NCBI GenBank assembly: GCA_028281925.1
Contig: JANQIX010000102.1
Coordinates: 1 to 48,350 of the forward strand
Direction: 5' to 3'
DNA from: Alphaproteobacteria bacterium
Lineage (GTDB): Bacteria > Pseudomonadota > Alphaproteobacteria > DSM-16000 > Inquilinaceae
DNA length: 48,350 nucleotides
Positions 24,908 to 33,598 of the stretch are shown here, in pieces. The stretch's first letter is position 1; every line of letters starts with the position of its first letter. The translations under genes and the position numbers were made by a program. The notes below the pieces were generated by a model. That model searched no databases and was not told the DNA's origin. It saw only the letters and a program-made list of their open reading frames with translations.

Positions 24908-26788
24908 ATGTTAATGCAAATCAAAGAATTCACCGGGTTTGTCGCGAATGTGATCAAGAGACTGTCGCGCGATCTGCGGGGCGGAAGCTTGGCGTTATTC
25001 GGATTCGCGACTGTTCCCGTTGTAGCATTTGTCGGGCTCTCTGGAGATTCGGCAATCGGTTATATGGTTAAGAGCCGATTGACCGAGGCGGTGGACGCCG
25101 CCGGTCTGGCGGCCGCCCGCGAGAGCGAAGACGCGGATCGGGACGCCGCGCTGGATATGTTCTTCGACGCGAACTTCCCCGACGGCTATCTGGGCGTGAC
25201 CGTGGACGGCCCCCACCTGACCCCCAGTGCAGACGGGTTCAGCATGGAGATCACCGCCACCGCGACCGTGCCCACGCATTTCATGCAGGTGGTCGGGATC
25301 GACACCATGACCGTGACCGCGCGCACGGTCATCGAGCGGGCGCGCAGCGGTATGGAACTCGTGCTGGTCATGGACACCACCGGGTCCATGTGCTGCACGG
25401 GCGATTCGGGCGCCAAGATCGACGCCATGAAGTCTGCTGCCCAGTCGCTGATCGACATCATGTTCGGCAGTAACCAGTCGATTCCGCATTTCTGGGTGGG
25501 GCTGGTGCCCTATACCGCCCAGGTCAATATCGGCGACGAGACGCTGAACCGGCATCTTTGGCTGACCGGCTACAATGCCAGCGACTACAGCCCCACCACC
25601 TGGAAAGGATGTGTCGAGGCGCGCGACTATCCGCTGGACACGACGGACGATCCCTACACCGTGGCCCCATGGACGCCGGCGCTGTACCCCAACCACTTCG
25701 ACAATTACTGGGGCAGCCGGGACGAGATCCTGATAGCGCATCTGCGCAAGGAACTCGACTATAGCGACGGAACGACCCTGCCGAGCGGTGTCGCCACCCT
25801 TCAGGACCTGATCGAGGAATACCTCGTCGATCGGATGAACCCTAAATCGTGGCATGATTATTACGACGATGACGAACAGCTGTGGACCCACGTGGCCCGC
25901 CTGGTCCTGGGACTCGGCTCGAGCTGGACGATCTATAATTGGGATGACAACGAGATCGCCGCACTGGAGAGCTACCTCGATCCGCACAACTATGGCGGAA
26001 GCCTGCCGTCAGACCTTGATGAGCGCAGCAGCCTGTTGATGGAAGCCTGGTTCCGGCGCTCCTATGAGGGGCGGTGGAACTCTCAGGATTGGCCACAGCC
26101 GATCATCCGCGATCAGTACACTGACCGGTTCTCCGCCACCGGACCCAATGTGAACTGCGGATCGCCCATCACCCCGCTGACCAGCCAGCGGTCGACGATC
26201 ACCACGGCGATCAGTGACATGTACGCCTGGAACCGCGGCGGGACGACCAGCAATCTCGGCCTCGTCTGGGGCTGGCGGGCGCTGTCGCCGCGGTGGCAGG
26301 GCCTGTGGGGGGACGCCAGCCTGCCCAACTCCTTCTTCGATCCAAGCCAGCCGACGACGGCATCCAATCAGCCGATCGACAAGGTCGTCATCATTCTGAC
26401 CGACGGCAACAACCAGATCGTCGATCGGTACGGCGACGGTCCCGACGCGTCGGACTACACGTCCTACGGCCGGCTCGGCGACGGCAACGTGCAGATCGGC
26501 GGTTACGGTTCCCCCGCTCTGGATTGGGACGGGGCGCGCACCGAGCTCAACCGCCGCATGTCGGAAATCTGCAGCGCCATGAAGGCGGAAGGCATCATCC
26601 TCATCACCATCACCTTCCAGCAGAACGACACCGATACGCAGAACCTGTTCCGCAGCTGCGCCAGCCCGCGCGACCCTGCTGACCCGAACGGAGAACGCCT
26701 CTATTTCAACTCGCCCACCAACCAGACTCTCCAGGATAACTTCCAGGAAATCGCAAACGATCTCAGCAGGCTGCGGATCGCGGAATAG
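24908..26788 (+). CDS. TadG-like protein with von Willebrand A domain, paralog 2
   Basis: A 626-residue paralog of the preceding gene, similar along its whole length. The N-terminal Tad segment is SLALFGFATVPVVAFVGLSG; the MIDAS starts MELVLVMDTTGSM; TTSNLG and IILTDGNN are retained, and the C-terminus is NDLSRLRIAE. The start at 24908 is chosen because MLMQIKEFTGFV then aligns residue for residue with the start of paralog 1; an upstream TTG is rejected. Differences cluster in the inserted Asp/Tyr/Trp-rich region and around its loops (for example RWNSQDWPQ here against AEEAEASVD in paralog 1). It converges with gph 22 bases away. Confidence 0.87.
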   Translation: MLMQIKEFTGFVANVIKRLSRDLRGGSLALFGFATVPVVAFVGLSGDSAIGYMVKSRLTEAVDAAGLAAARESEDADRDAALDMFFDANFPDGYLGVTVDGPHLTPSADGFSMEITATATVPTHFMQVVGIDTMTVTARTVIERARSGMELVLVMDTTGSMCCTGDSGAKIDAMKSAAQSLIDIMFGSNQSIPHFWVGLVPYTAQVNIGDETLNRHLWLTGYNASDYSPTTWKGCVEARDYPLDTTDDPYTVAPWTPALYPNHFDNYWGSRDEILIAHLRKELDYSDGTTLPSGVATLQDLIEEYLVDRMNPKSWHDYYDDDEQLWTHVARLVLGLGSSWTIYNWDDNEIAALESYLDPHNYGGSLPSDLDERSSLLMEAWFRRSYEGRWNSQDWPQPIIRDQYTDRFSATGPNVNCGSPITPLTSQRSTITTAISDMYAWNRGGTTSNLGLVWGWRALSPRWQGLWGDASLPNSFFDPSQPTTASNQPIDKVVIILTDGNNQIVDRYGDGPDASDYTSYGRLGDGNVQIGGYGSPALDWDGARTELNRRMSEICSAMKAEGIILITITFQQNDTDTQNLFRSCASPRDPADPNGERLYFNSPTNQTLQDNFQEIANDLSRLRIAE

Positions 26789-26810
26789 CCGGGCGGCTGT
26801 CCCCTGCTGT

Positions 26811-27500
26811 TCATCCGCCCCGGCCGCTGCCGGCCGCCAGCCGCTCAAGCGCTGCGGGCAGGTCGGTGAAACTGTCGATCAGCCGGTCGGCCCCCAGCTC
26901 TGACAGTGCAACGCGGGCATACCCATAGCGGACGATGACGATCGGCAGGCCGGCCGCGCGTGCGGTCGCCACATCGACCTCGTTGTCACCCACCATCGCC
27001 GCCGACGCGGCCGGAACGTCCAGTGCCGAGAGGGCGGCCTGGACGGGCAGCGGTGACGGCTTGCGCTCCGTCACGCTGTCACCGCCGACGAACGCACCAA
27101 AGCAGTCGGCGAGCCCGGCAGACTGCAGCGCCGTCTCCACCGCGGCAGCCGGCTTGTTGCTGCACACGGCCAACTTCATGCCGCTCCGGCGCAACTGCGC
27201 CAGCGTCTCTGCAACACCCGGGAAGACGTCGTCCGGTCCCGGCGGGCGCGCAGCCAGCCGATCGGTATAGAGTCGTGTCAGCTCGTCCAGCATCTGGCCT
27301 TCCACCGATTCGCCGGTGGCAGCGAAGGCCCGCGCCACCAGCCTGGCGGCCCCGTCGCCGACGAAGCCCCGGACGGTCGCAAGCGGCAGGCCGCCACGGC
27401 CATGGTCGGCGAGGAAGCCGTTCAGGGCCTCGGTGATGCCGGGAGCCGTATCGATCAGCGTGCCGTCCAGATCGCACACAAGAGCCCGGAAAGTCTGCAT
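26811..27500 (-). CDS. gph: Phosphoglycolate phosphatase (HAD family)
   Basis: A 229-residue HAD hydrolase that dephosphorylates 2-phosphoglycolate, a product of oxidative DNA-end repair. HAD motif I is VCDLDGTLIDT at residues 7-17; motif II Ser/Thr is in LAVCSNKP; motif III Lys precedes PSPLPVQAAL; motif IV is MVGDNEVDVATARAAG. The alpha-helical cap lies between motifs I and II. The start at 27500 places motif I at the usual distance from the N-terminus; residues coded further upstream are not family-like. It is divergent from glmU across a 209-base gap. Confidence 0.9.
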   Translation of the reverse strand: MQTFRALVCDLDGTLIDTAPGITEALNGFLADHGRGGLPLATVRGFVGDGAARLVARAFAATGESVEGQMLDELTRLYTDRLAARPPGPDDVFPGVAETLAQLRRSGMKLAVCSNKPAAAVETALQSAGLADCFGAFVGGDSVTERKPSPLPVQAALSALDVPAASAAMVGDNEVDVATARAAGLPIVIVRYGYARVALSELGADRLIDSFTDLPAALERLAAGSGRGG

Positions 27501-27709
27501 GGGCCAAGGCTTTCGTTCCGCGCAAGACGCGCCGGGAGAGTTGACTGAAGTGGCTTGAAGACCGGCCGGGCGCATCCGCGACGGTCCAGTCTCGAGATCA
27601 CGCAGTGTTGCAGTGTGTTGCGCCCGGTTATACACGGCAACAAATGTTGACTTAAGCGTCGGCCGCGGTTGTGGCACTCCCTGTTCCCGAACGAACGCAT
27701 GAGCTCTCG

Positions 27710-29071
27710 ATGACGACGGACATTCTCTGTCTGGTTCTGGCCGCGGGTAAAGGCACCCGCATGCGGTCCGACCGCCCCAAGGTGATGCACCCGATTGCCG
27801 GCTGGCCGATGCTGGCCCATGTGCTCGCCGCCGCCGACCGGCTTCAGCCGGTTGCCAGAGCGGTCGTCGTCGGCCCAGGCATGGAAGCCGTGAGCAAAGC
27901 TGCTGCCCCCTGGACGACCGCCATCCAGCATCGCCAGGCAGGAACGGCGGATGCCGTGAATGCAGCCCGAGATGTCTGGGCCGGATTCTCCGGCACCGTT
28001 CTGGTCATCTACGGCGACACCCCGCTGCTCACCACCGACACGCTGCGCGCCATGGTGGAAGCGATCCGGTCCTCGACGGGCCCCGCGCTGGCAGTGCTGG
28101 GGTTCCGCCCGGCAGACCCGACTGGCTATGGGCGGCTGATCGAAGATCCTGCCGGCCGGCTGACGGCGATCGTGGAGCATGCCGATGCCGACGAAGCGCA
28201 GCGGCAAATCGGCCTCTGCAACGCGGGCATGATGGCTTTCGACGGCCAGCGTCTGCCGGACTTGATCGATGCCATCGGCAACGACAATGCCAAGCGGGAA
28301 TTCTACCTGACCGACGCGGTGGCCGTGGCGCGGTCGCAAGGCCACGCGGCCGTCGCTGTCGAAGGCTCGGTCGACGAGCTGATGGGCATCAACACGCGGG
28401 CCGAACTGGCCGCGGCCGAAGCGGCGATGCAGCGCCGCCTGCGCGACCGGGCCATGGCCGAAGGGGTGACGCTCGTCGACCCGGCGACCGTCTATTTCGC
28501 CGCCGACACGGTCATCGGCCGCGATGTGACGATCGCCCCCCATGTCGTCTTCGGGCCCGACGTAACGGTGGAAGACGAAGTCGATATCCAGTCGTTCTGC
28601 CACATCACCGGCGCGGTCGTACGCCGCGGCGCCATCGTCGGCCCCTTTGCCCGGCTGCGGCCAGGCGCCGATATCGGGCCGGAGGCCCATATCGGGAATT
28701 TCGTTGAGGTGAAGAACACCACCATCGGCGCCGGGTCGAAGGCCAACCACCTGAGTTACCTCGGCGACGCCCGCATCGGCGCGCGCGCCAATATCGGCGC
28801 CGGCACCATCACCTGCAATTACGACGGCTTCCTGAAATACCTGACCGAGATCGGCGACGAAGCCTTCATCGGCTCCAACACCTCTCTGGTGGCACCGGTC
28901 AAGGTGGGCGACCGCGCCAATACCGGTGCCGGCAGCGTGATCACGCAGGCCGTGGCCGACGATGCCCTGGCCGTGGAGCGCAGCCAGCAGACGGAGCGGG
29001 CCGGATGGGCCAAGGCGTTCCGCGCCAGGAAGGCGGCGGAGAAGGCCGAGCGGGCGCGCGACAAGACGTAG
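27710..29071 (+). CDS. glmU: Bifunctional GlcNAc-1-P uridylyltransferase / GlcN-1-P acetyltransferase
   Basis: A 453-residue enzyme for the last two steps to UDP-GlcNAc. The N-terminal pyrophosphorylase has LVLAAGKGTRMRSD and the QAGTADAV motif; the C-terminal acetyltransferase is a left-handed beta-helix of hexapeptide repeats with RLRPGADIGPEAHIGNFVEV and the acetyl-transfer His in KANHLSYLGDA, and GAGTITCNYDG. The start at 27710 (MTTDILCL) fits the family; an upstream GTG at 27671 would add 13 unrelated residues. glmS follows 26 bases downstream, so they form an operon. Confidence 0.97.
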   Translation: MTTDILCLVLAAGKGTRMRSDRPKVMHPIAGWPMLAHVLAAADRLQPVARAVVVGPGMEAVSKAAAPWTTAIQHRQAGTADAVNAARDVWAGFSGTVLVIYGDTPLLTTDTLRAMVEAIRSSTGPALAVLGFRPADPTGYGRLIEDPAGRLTAIVEHADADEAQRQIGLCNAGMMAFDGQRLPDLIDAIGNDNAKREFYLTDAVAVARSQGHAAVAVEGSVDELMGINTRAELAAAEAAMQRRLRDRAMAEGVTLVDPATVYFAADTVIGRDVTIAPHVVFGPDVTVEDEVDIQSFCHITGAVVRRGAIVGPFARLRPGADIGPEAHIGNFVEVKNTTIGAGSKANHLSYLGDARIGARANIGAGTITCNYDGFLKYLTEIGDEAFIGSNTSLVAPVKVGDRANTGAGSVITQAVADDALAVERSQQTERAGWAKAFRARKAAEKAERARDKT

Positions 29072-29097
29072 GACCTAGGCGAAAGAGGCGGACAATC

Positions 29098-30921
29098 ATG
29101 TGCGGCATCATTGGGATTCTGGGCGAACGCGACGCGGCTCCTCTGCTGGTGGACGGCCTGAAGCGGCTGGAATACCGGGGCTATGACAGCGCGGGCGTGG
29201 CGACCCTGATCAACGGCCGGATCGACCGCCGCCGGGCCGAAGGCAAGCTCGTCAACCTGGAGACGCTTTTGCACAGCGAACCGCTGCCCGGCACCGTCGG
29301 CATCGGCCACACCCGCTGGGCCACACACGGCAAACCCACCCAGACGAACGCGCATCCCCATGCGACGGATCGCGTCGCCGTCGTGCACAACGGCATCATC
29401 GAGAATTTCCAGGAATTGCGCGATGAGTTGACCGAGCTCGGCCATCGCTTCGATACCGACACCGATACCGAGATCGTCGCCCATCTGATCACCCGCTATC
29501 TGGACGAGCAGCTGCCGCCGACGGAAGCCGTGGCCCGCGCGCTCTCGCATCTGGAAGGTGCGTTCGCGCTCGCCATCATCTTCGCCGGAGAGCACGACCT
29601 GATGGTGGGCGCCCGCCGCGGTTCGCCACTGGCCATCGGCTATGGCCAGGGGGAGATGTATCTAGGCTCCGACGCCATGGCGCTGGCCCCGCTCACCGAC
29701 CGCATCTGCTATCTCGACGAGGGCGACTGGGCGGTGCTGAGCGCCGGCAAGGCGGTCGTCTATGACGCCGAGAACCGCGAGGTCGAGCGGCAGATCCGGC
29801 AGACAGCGCTGTCGGGTGCCCTGATCGGCAAAGACGGCTATCGCCACTTCATGCTTAAGGAGATCTATGAGCAGCCGCAGGTGATCGGCGACACGCTGAA
29901 CGCGTTCGTGCACCCGACGACCGGGCGCATCTCGCTGCCCGAGCTGTCTGTCGATCTGGCCCATGTGCCACGCGTCACCATCGTCGCCTGCGGCACGGCC
30001 TTCTATGCCGGCCTGGTTGCGAAGTACTGGTTCGAGACGCTGGCGCGCCTGCCGGTGGAGATCGATGTCGCCTCGGAATTCCGCTATCGCGAGGCGCCGC
30101 TGCCGGAAGGCGGGCTGGCGCTGTTCATCTCGCAGTCGGGGGAAACCGCGGACACCCTGGCCGCGCTCCGCTATGCCAAGACGCAGATGCAGCACATCGT
30201 CTCCGTCGTGAACGCGCCGGAGAGCAGCATTGCCCGGGAAAGCGATGCCGTCTTGCACACGCTTGCCGGCCCCGAAATCGGTGTGGCGTCCACCAAGGCG
30301 TTCACCACGCAGCTGGCGGTGTTGGCCTGCCTGGCCATCGCCACGGCGCGTGCCCGCGGCACCATCGACCGGCAGCGGGAAGCCGCGCTGGCGGCGGCGC
30401 TCCGCGAGGTGCCGTCGCGGGCCGTGGATGTGCTGACCCATGACGACCGCATCCGCGATCTGGCCCACACCGTCGGCGAAGCCCGCGACGTGCTCTATCT
30501 CGGCCGCGGCACCGGCTTTCCGCTGGCGCTGGAAGGGGCGCTGAAGCTGAAAGAGATCAGCTACATCCACGCCGAAGGCTATGCCGCCGGCGAGATGAAG
30601 CACGGGCCCATCGCCCTGATCGACGAAGACGTGCCCGTGATCGTCATCGCCCCACGGGATGCCGTCTTCGACAAGACCGCCTCCAATGTGGAAGAGGTGA
30701 AGGCGCGCGGCGGCCGCGTCATCGTCTTCTCCGACGACCAGGGTGCCGCGCGGCTCGGCAAGGGTTCGCTTGCCGCCATTGCCCTGCCCAACGTCGATCC
30801 TTTCGTGGCACCAATCCTCTATGCCATTCCTGTTCAGCTGCTCGCCTACCATACGGCGGTCATGAAGGGCACGGATGTTGATCAGCCGCGCAACCTCGCC
30901 AAAAGCGTCACCGTCGAATAG
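29098..30921 (+). CDS. glmS: Glutamine-fructose-6-phosphate aminotransferase (isomerizing)
   Basis: A 607-residue enzyme that makes glucosamine-6-phosphate from fructose-6-phosphate and glutamine. It begins MCGIIGILGE, the N-terminal Cys nucleophile of the class II glutaminase, which fixes the start. Then come RLEYRGYDSAG, HTRWATHG, and the two SIS sugar-isomerase domains (SQSGETADTLAAL; LGRGTGFPLALEGALKLKEI), ending PRNLAKSVTVE. It lies in one operon with glmU. No ribozyme-like leader is possible in the 26-base gap. Confidence 0.98.
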   Translation: MCGIIGILGERDAAPLLVDGLKRLEYRGYDSAGVATLINGRIDRRRAEGKLVNLETLLHSEPLPGTVGIGHTRWATHGKPTQTNAHPHATDRVAVVHNGIIENFQELRDELTELGHRFDTDTDTEIVAHLITRYLDEQLPPTEAVARALSHLEGAFALAIIFAGEHDLMVGARRGSPLAIGYGQGEMYLGSDAMALAPLTDRICYLDEGDWAVLSAGKAVVYDAENREVERQIRQTALSGALIGKDGYRHFMLKEIYEQPQVIGDTLNAFVHPTTGRISLPELSVDLAHVPRVTIVACGTAFYAGLVAKYWFETLARLPVEIDVASEFRYREAPLPEGGLALFISQSGETADTLAALRYAKTQMQHIVSVVNAPESSIARESDAVLHTLAGPEIGVASTKAFTTQLAVLACLAIATARARGTIDRQREAALAAALREVPSRAVDVLTHDDRIRDLAHTVGEARDVLYLGRGTGFPLALEGALKLKEISYIHAEGYAAGEMKHGPIALIDEDVPVIVIAPRDAVFDKTASNVEEVKARGGRVIVFSDDQGAARLGKGSLAAIALPNVDPFVAPILYAIPVQLLAYHTAVMKGTDVDQPRNLAKSVTVE

Positions 30922-30987
30922 CCTGCTCAGGGCCTTTGTGCGATCAAGTTGACCGACGCTTCGGCCGGCTATTGCGCCTACAATGGG

Positions 30988-31023
30988 CAGGACCGGTTGC
31001 CGCCAGGCCTTGAACCGATCCTG
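30988..31023 (+). terminator. Hairpin after glmS, weak terminator candidate
   Basis: CAGGACCGGTT (30988-30998) and AACCGATCCTG (31013-31023) form an 11-bp stem with one G-U pair in the 172-base gap between glmS and gabD. No T-run follows, so it may be an mRNA 3'-end structure rather than an intrinsic terminator. Confidence 0.35.
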
Positions 31024-31093
31024 GCCGGAACCCCGCTTGGCCGAGCCCAATGTCATCTGACGCCGAAAACAAGACCCCCTGAGGAAGTCCGCC

Positions 31094-32554
31094 ATGCTGC
31101 AGCTGACCGATCCCGCCCTCTTGCGCCAGCAGTGCTACGTCGACGGCCGCTGGTGCGATGCCGATAGCGGCGCCACCATTGCCGTCACCAATCCGGCGAC
31201 GGGCGATACGCTGGGCAGCGTGCCGAAGATGGGGGCTGAAGAGACCCGGCGCGCTGTAGAGGCGGCGGAGCGCGCCTGGCCGGCCTGGCGGGCGAAGACC
31301 GCCAAAGAGCGGGCCGGCATCCTGCGTCAGTGGTTTTCGCTGATCATGGCAAACCAGGAAGATCTCGCCCGCTTGATGACGGCTGAGCAGGGCAAGCCGC
31401 TGGCCGAGAGCCGCGGCGAGATCGCCTATGCTGCCAGCTTCATCGAATGGTTCGCCGAAGAGGGCAAGCGGGTCTACGGCGACACGATCCCAACCCATCT
31501 GCCCGACCGGCGCATCATCGTGGTGCGGGAGCCGATCGGCGTCTGTGCTGCGATCACGCCCTGGAACTTCCCGGCCGCGATGATCACGCGCAAGGCCGGC
31601 CCCGCGCTCGCCGCCGGCTGCCCGATGGTCGTCAAGCCGGCGACTGCGACGCCCCTATCGGCGCTTGCCCTGGCGGAGCTGGGCGAGCGCGCTGGCCTGC
31701 CCTCCGGCGTCTTCAGCGTCATCACCGGCGCATCGGGCGCGATCGGCGGCGAACTCACCGGCAACCCCATCGTCCGCAAGCTGACCTTTACGGGCTCGAC
31801 GGAGATCGGCAAGCAGCTGATGGCGGAATGCGCCGGTACCGTGAAGAAGGTCTCGCTGGAACTCGGCGGCAACGCGCCCTTCATCGTGTTCGACGACGCG
31901 GACCTGGACGCCGCCGTGGAAGGCGCCATCGCCTCGAAGTACCGCAACAGCGGGCAGACCTGCGTGTGCGCCAACCGCCTGTTGGTGCAGGTCGGCGTCT
32001 ATGACGCCTTCATCGACAAGCTGGGCCGGGCGGTTGACGCCCTGAAAGTCGCCAACGGCATGGAAGACGGCGCCCAGCAGGGCCCGCTGATCGACATGGC
32101 GGCCGTTGAGAAGGTGGAGGAGCACATTGCCGACGCCGTCGCCAAAGGCGCCAGCATCGCCGTCGGCGGCCAGCGCCACGCGCTCGGCGGCACCTTCTTC
32201 GAACCGACGGTCTTGAGCGGTGTGACCACGGACATGAAGGTGACGAAAGAGGAAACCTTCGGTCCCCTCGCCCCGGTCTTTCGGTTCTCCACCGAAGACC
32301 AGGCGATCGCCATGGCCAACGACACGGAATTCGGCCTTGCGTCGTATTTCTACAGCCGCGATGTCGGCCGCATCTGGCGCGTGGCGGAGGGGCTGGAATA
32401 CGGCATCGTCGGCATCAATGCCGGGATCATCTCCACCGAGGTGGCGCCCTTCGGCGGCGTGAAGGAAAGCGGCATCGGCCGCGAGGGCTCCAGATACGGC
32501 ATCGACGACTTCTTGGAGCTGAAGTATCTCTGCCTGGGCGGGCTCGACCGATAG
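31094..32554 (+). CDS. gabD: Succinate-semialdehyde dehydrogenase-like aldehyde dehydrogenase
   Basis: A 486-residue NAD(P)+-dependent aldehyde dehydrogenase, most like GabD (succinate semialdehyde to succinate) or glutarate-semialdehyde dehydrogenase. Motifs: TPWNFPAAMITRKAGPALAAG, the cofactor loop FTGSTEIGK, the general base Glu in LELGGNAPFIVFDDAD, the catalytic Cys in NSGQTCVCANRLLVQ, and the C-terminal PFGGVKESGIGREGS. A ribosome-binding site GAGGAA stands 8 bases before the ATG. No GABA transaminase is adjacent, so the exact substrate is not settled. Confidence 0.93.
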   Translation: MLQLTDPALLRQQCYVDGRWCDADSGATIAVTNPATGDTLGSVPKMGAEETRRAVEAAERAWPAWRAKTAKERAGILRQWFSLIMANQEDLARLMTAEQGKPLAESRGEIAYAASFIEWFAEEGKRVYGDTIPTHLPDRRIIVVREPIGVCAAITPWNFPAAMITRKAGPALAAGCPMVVKPATATPLSALALAELGERAGLPSGVFSVITGASGAIGGELTGNPIVRKLTFTGSTEIGKQLMAECAGTVKKVSLELGGNAPFIVFDDADLDAAVEGAIASKYRNSGQTCVCANRLLVQVGVYDAFIDKLGRAVDALKVANGMEDGAQQGPLIDMAAVEKVEEHIADAVAKGASIAVGGQRHALGGTFFEPTVLSGVTTDMKVTKEETFGPLAPVFRFSTEDQAIAMANDTEFGLASYFYSRDVGRIWRVAEGLEYGIVGINAGIISTEVAPFGGVKESGIGREGSRYGIDDFLELKYLCLGGLDR

Positions 32555-32617
32555 GGCATCCCCACGGGCTCAACCTCCGGGCGCGATCCAGCCACAATAC
32601 GGCCCAGGATCGTGCCT

Positions 32618-33598
32618 ATGTCTTCGGCCATGGACAGATTAATCAGCGATAGCGTCGTCACCGTCGACGGTCTGGTGTTCGACTACCCCACACAGCGGGC
32701 ACTGTTCAGCGTGACCTGCCGTGTGGACCGGGCCACCATCACAGCACTGGTCGGCCCCAACGGCGCCGGCAAGACGACCCTGCTGCGCTGCATCGCCGGG
32801 CTGGAGACGCCGTTTGCCGGATCGGTCTCCGTCGCCGGCCTTGACGTATTGGCGGAGCCGCGGCGCGCCCATCAGTATATCGGCTTTCTCCAAGACTTCT
32901 TCGGCCTCTATGACGATCTGACCGTGCGCCAATGCCTGCTGTTTCATGCCGCCGCCAACGGGATCGGGAAGGCCGCGCGCCGCAGGGCGGTAGAGCGGAC
33001 GGCGGAACGGCTCGACCTGCAAGATCGTCTCAATCAGACCGCCGGCACCCTGTCGCGCGGCCTGCGCCAGCGCCTCGCCATCGCCCAGGCGATCATCCAC
33101 GAACCCGATGTGATCCTGCTGGACGAACCGGCGGCCGGTTTGGACCCCGAAGCGCGCGAGAACCTGTCGGCGCTTCTGCGTCAGCTGCGCGACGGCGGCA
33201 TGACGCTGATCGTCTCCAGCCACATCCTGACGGAGCTGGAAGACTACTCCACCCATATGTTGATCCTGCGCGATGGCCGCGTTGTCGAGCATTGCCCGAT
33301 CAACGGCGACGCAACCGCCGTCAGGCGTTTGCGGCTGGTGCTCAGCCGCGCCGTCGATGGTCTCGGCGAAGCGCTGACGACCCGGTCCGGCGTCAGCAAT
33401 GTCGGGGGGGCGGATCCTGTTTCGGCCAGCTTCGACTTCGGCGGTGATCTCAACGCTCAGCACAACCTCTTGAGCGACCTGCTGACCGCCGGACTGCCGG
33501 TTGCAGCATTGTCCGAAGAACAACGGTCGATGCACCAGGTCTATCGCGAACGCCTGCGCCGTGATGGCAGCGACGAGACCGGGAGGGGCGCGGCATGA
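32618..33598 (+). CDS. ABC transporter ATP-binding protein
   Basis: A 326-residue ATPase of the ABC-2 exporter type. Walker A is VGPNGAGKTTLL (near residue 45), the signature is a slightly atypical TLSRGLRQRLAIAQAI, Walker B is VILLDEPAAGLDPEA, and the switch His is in VSSHILTELE. A C-terminal region of about 100 residues beyond the ATPase has no clear motif. The start at 32618 has AGGA eight bases upstream; a GTG two codons earlier is less well placed. The permease start overlaps the stop (ATGA). The cargo is unknown. Confidence 0.92.
   Translation: MSSAMDRLISDSVVTVDGLVFDYPTQRALFSVTCRVDRATITALVGPNGAGKTTLLRCIAGLETPFAGSVSVAGLDVLAEPRRAHQYIGFLQDFFGLYDDLTVRQCLLFHAAANGIGKAARRRAVERTAERLDLQDRLNQTAGTLSRGLRQRLAIAQAIIHEPDVILLDEPAAGLDPEARENLSALLRQLRDGGMTLIVSSHILTELEDYSTHMLILRDGRVVEHCPINGDATAVRRLRLVLSRAVDGLGEALTTRSGVSNVGGADPVSASFDFGGDLNAQHNLLSDLLTAGLPVAALSEEQRSMHQVYRERLRRDGSDETGRGAA

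Noticed and set aside
29072..29097. A glmS-type ribozyme or leader before glmS
   Set aside because: Only 26 bases separate glmU from glmS.
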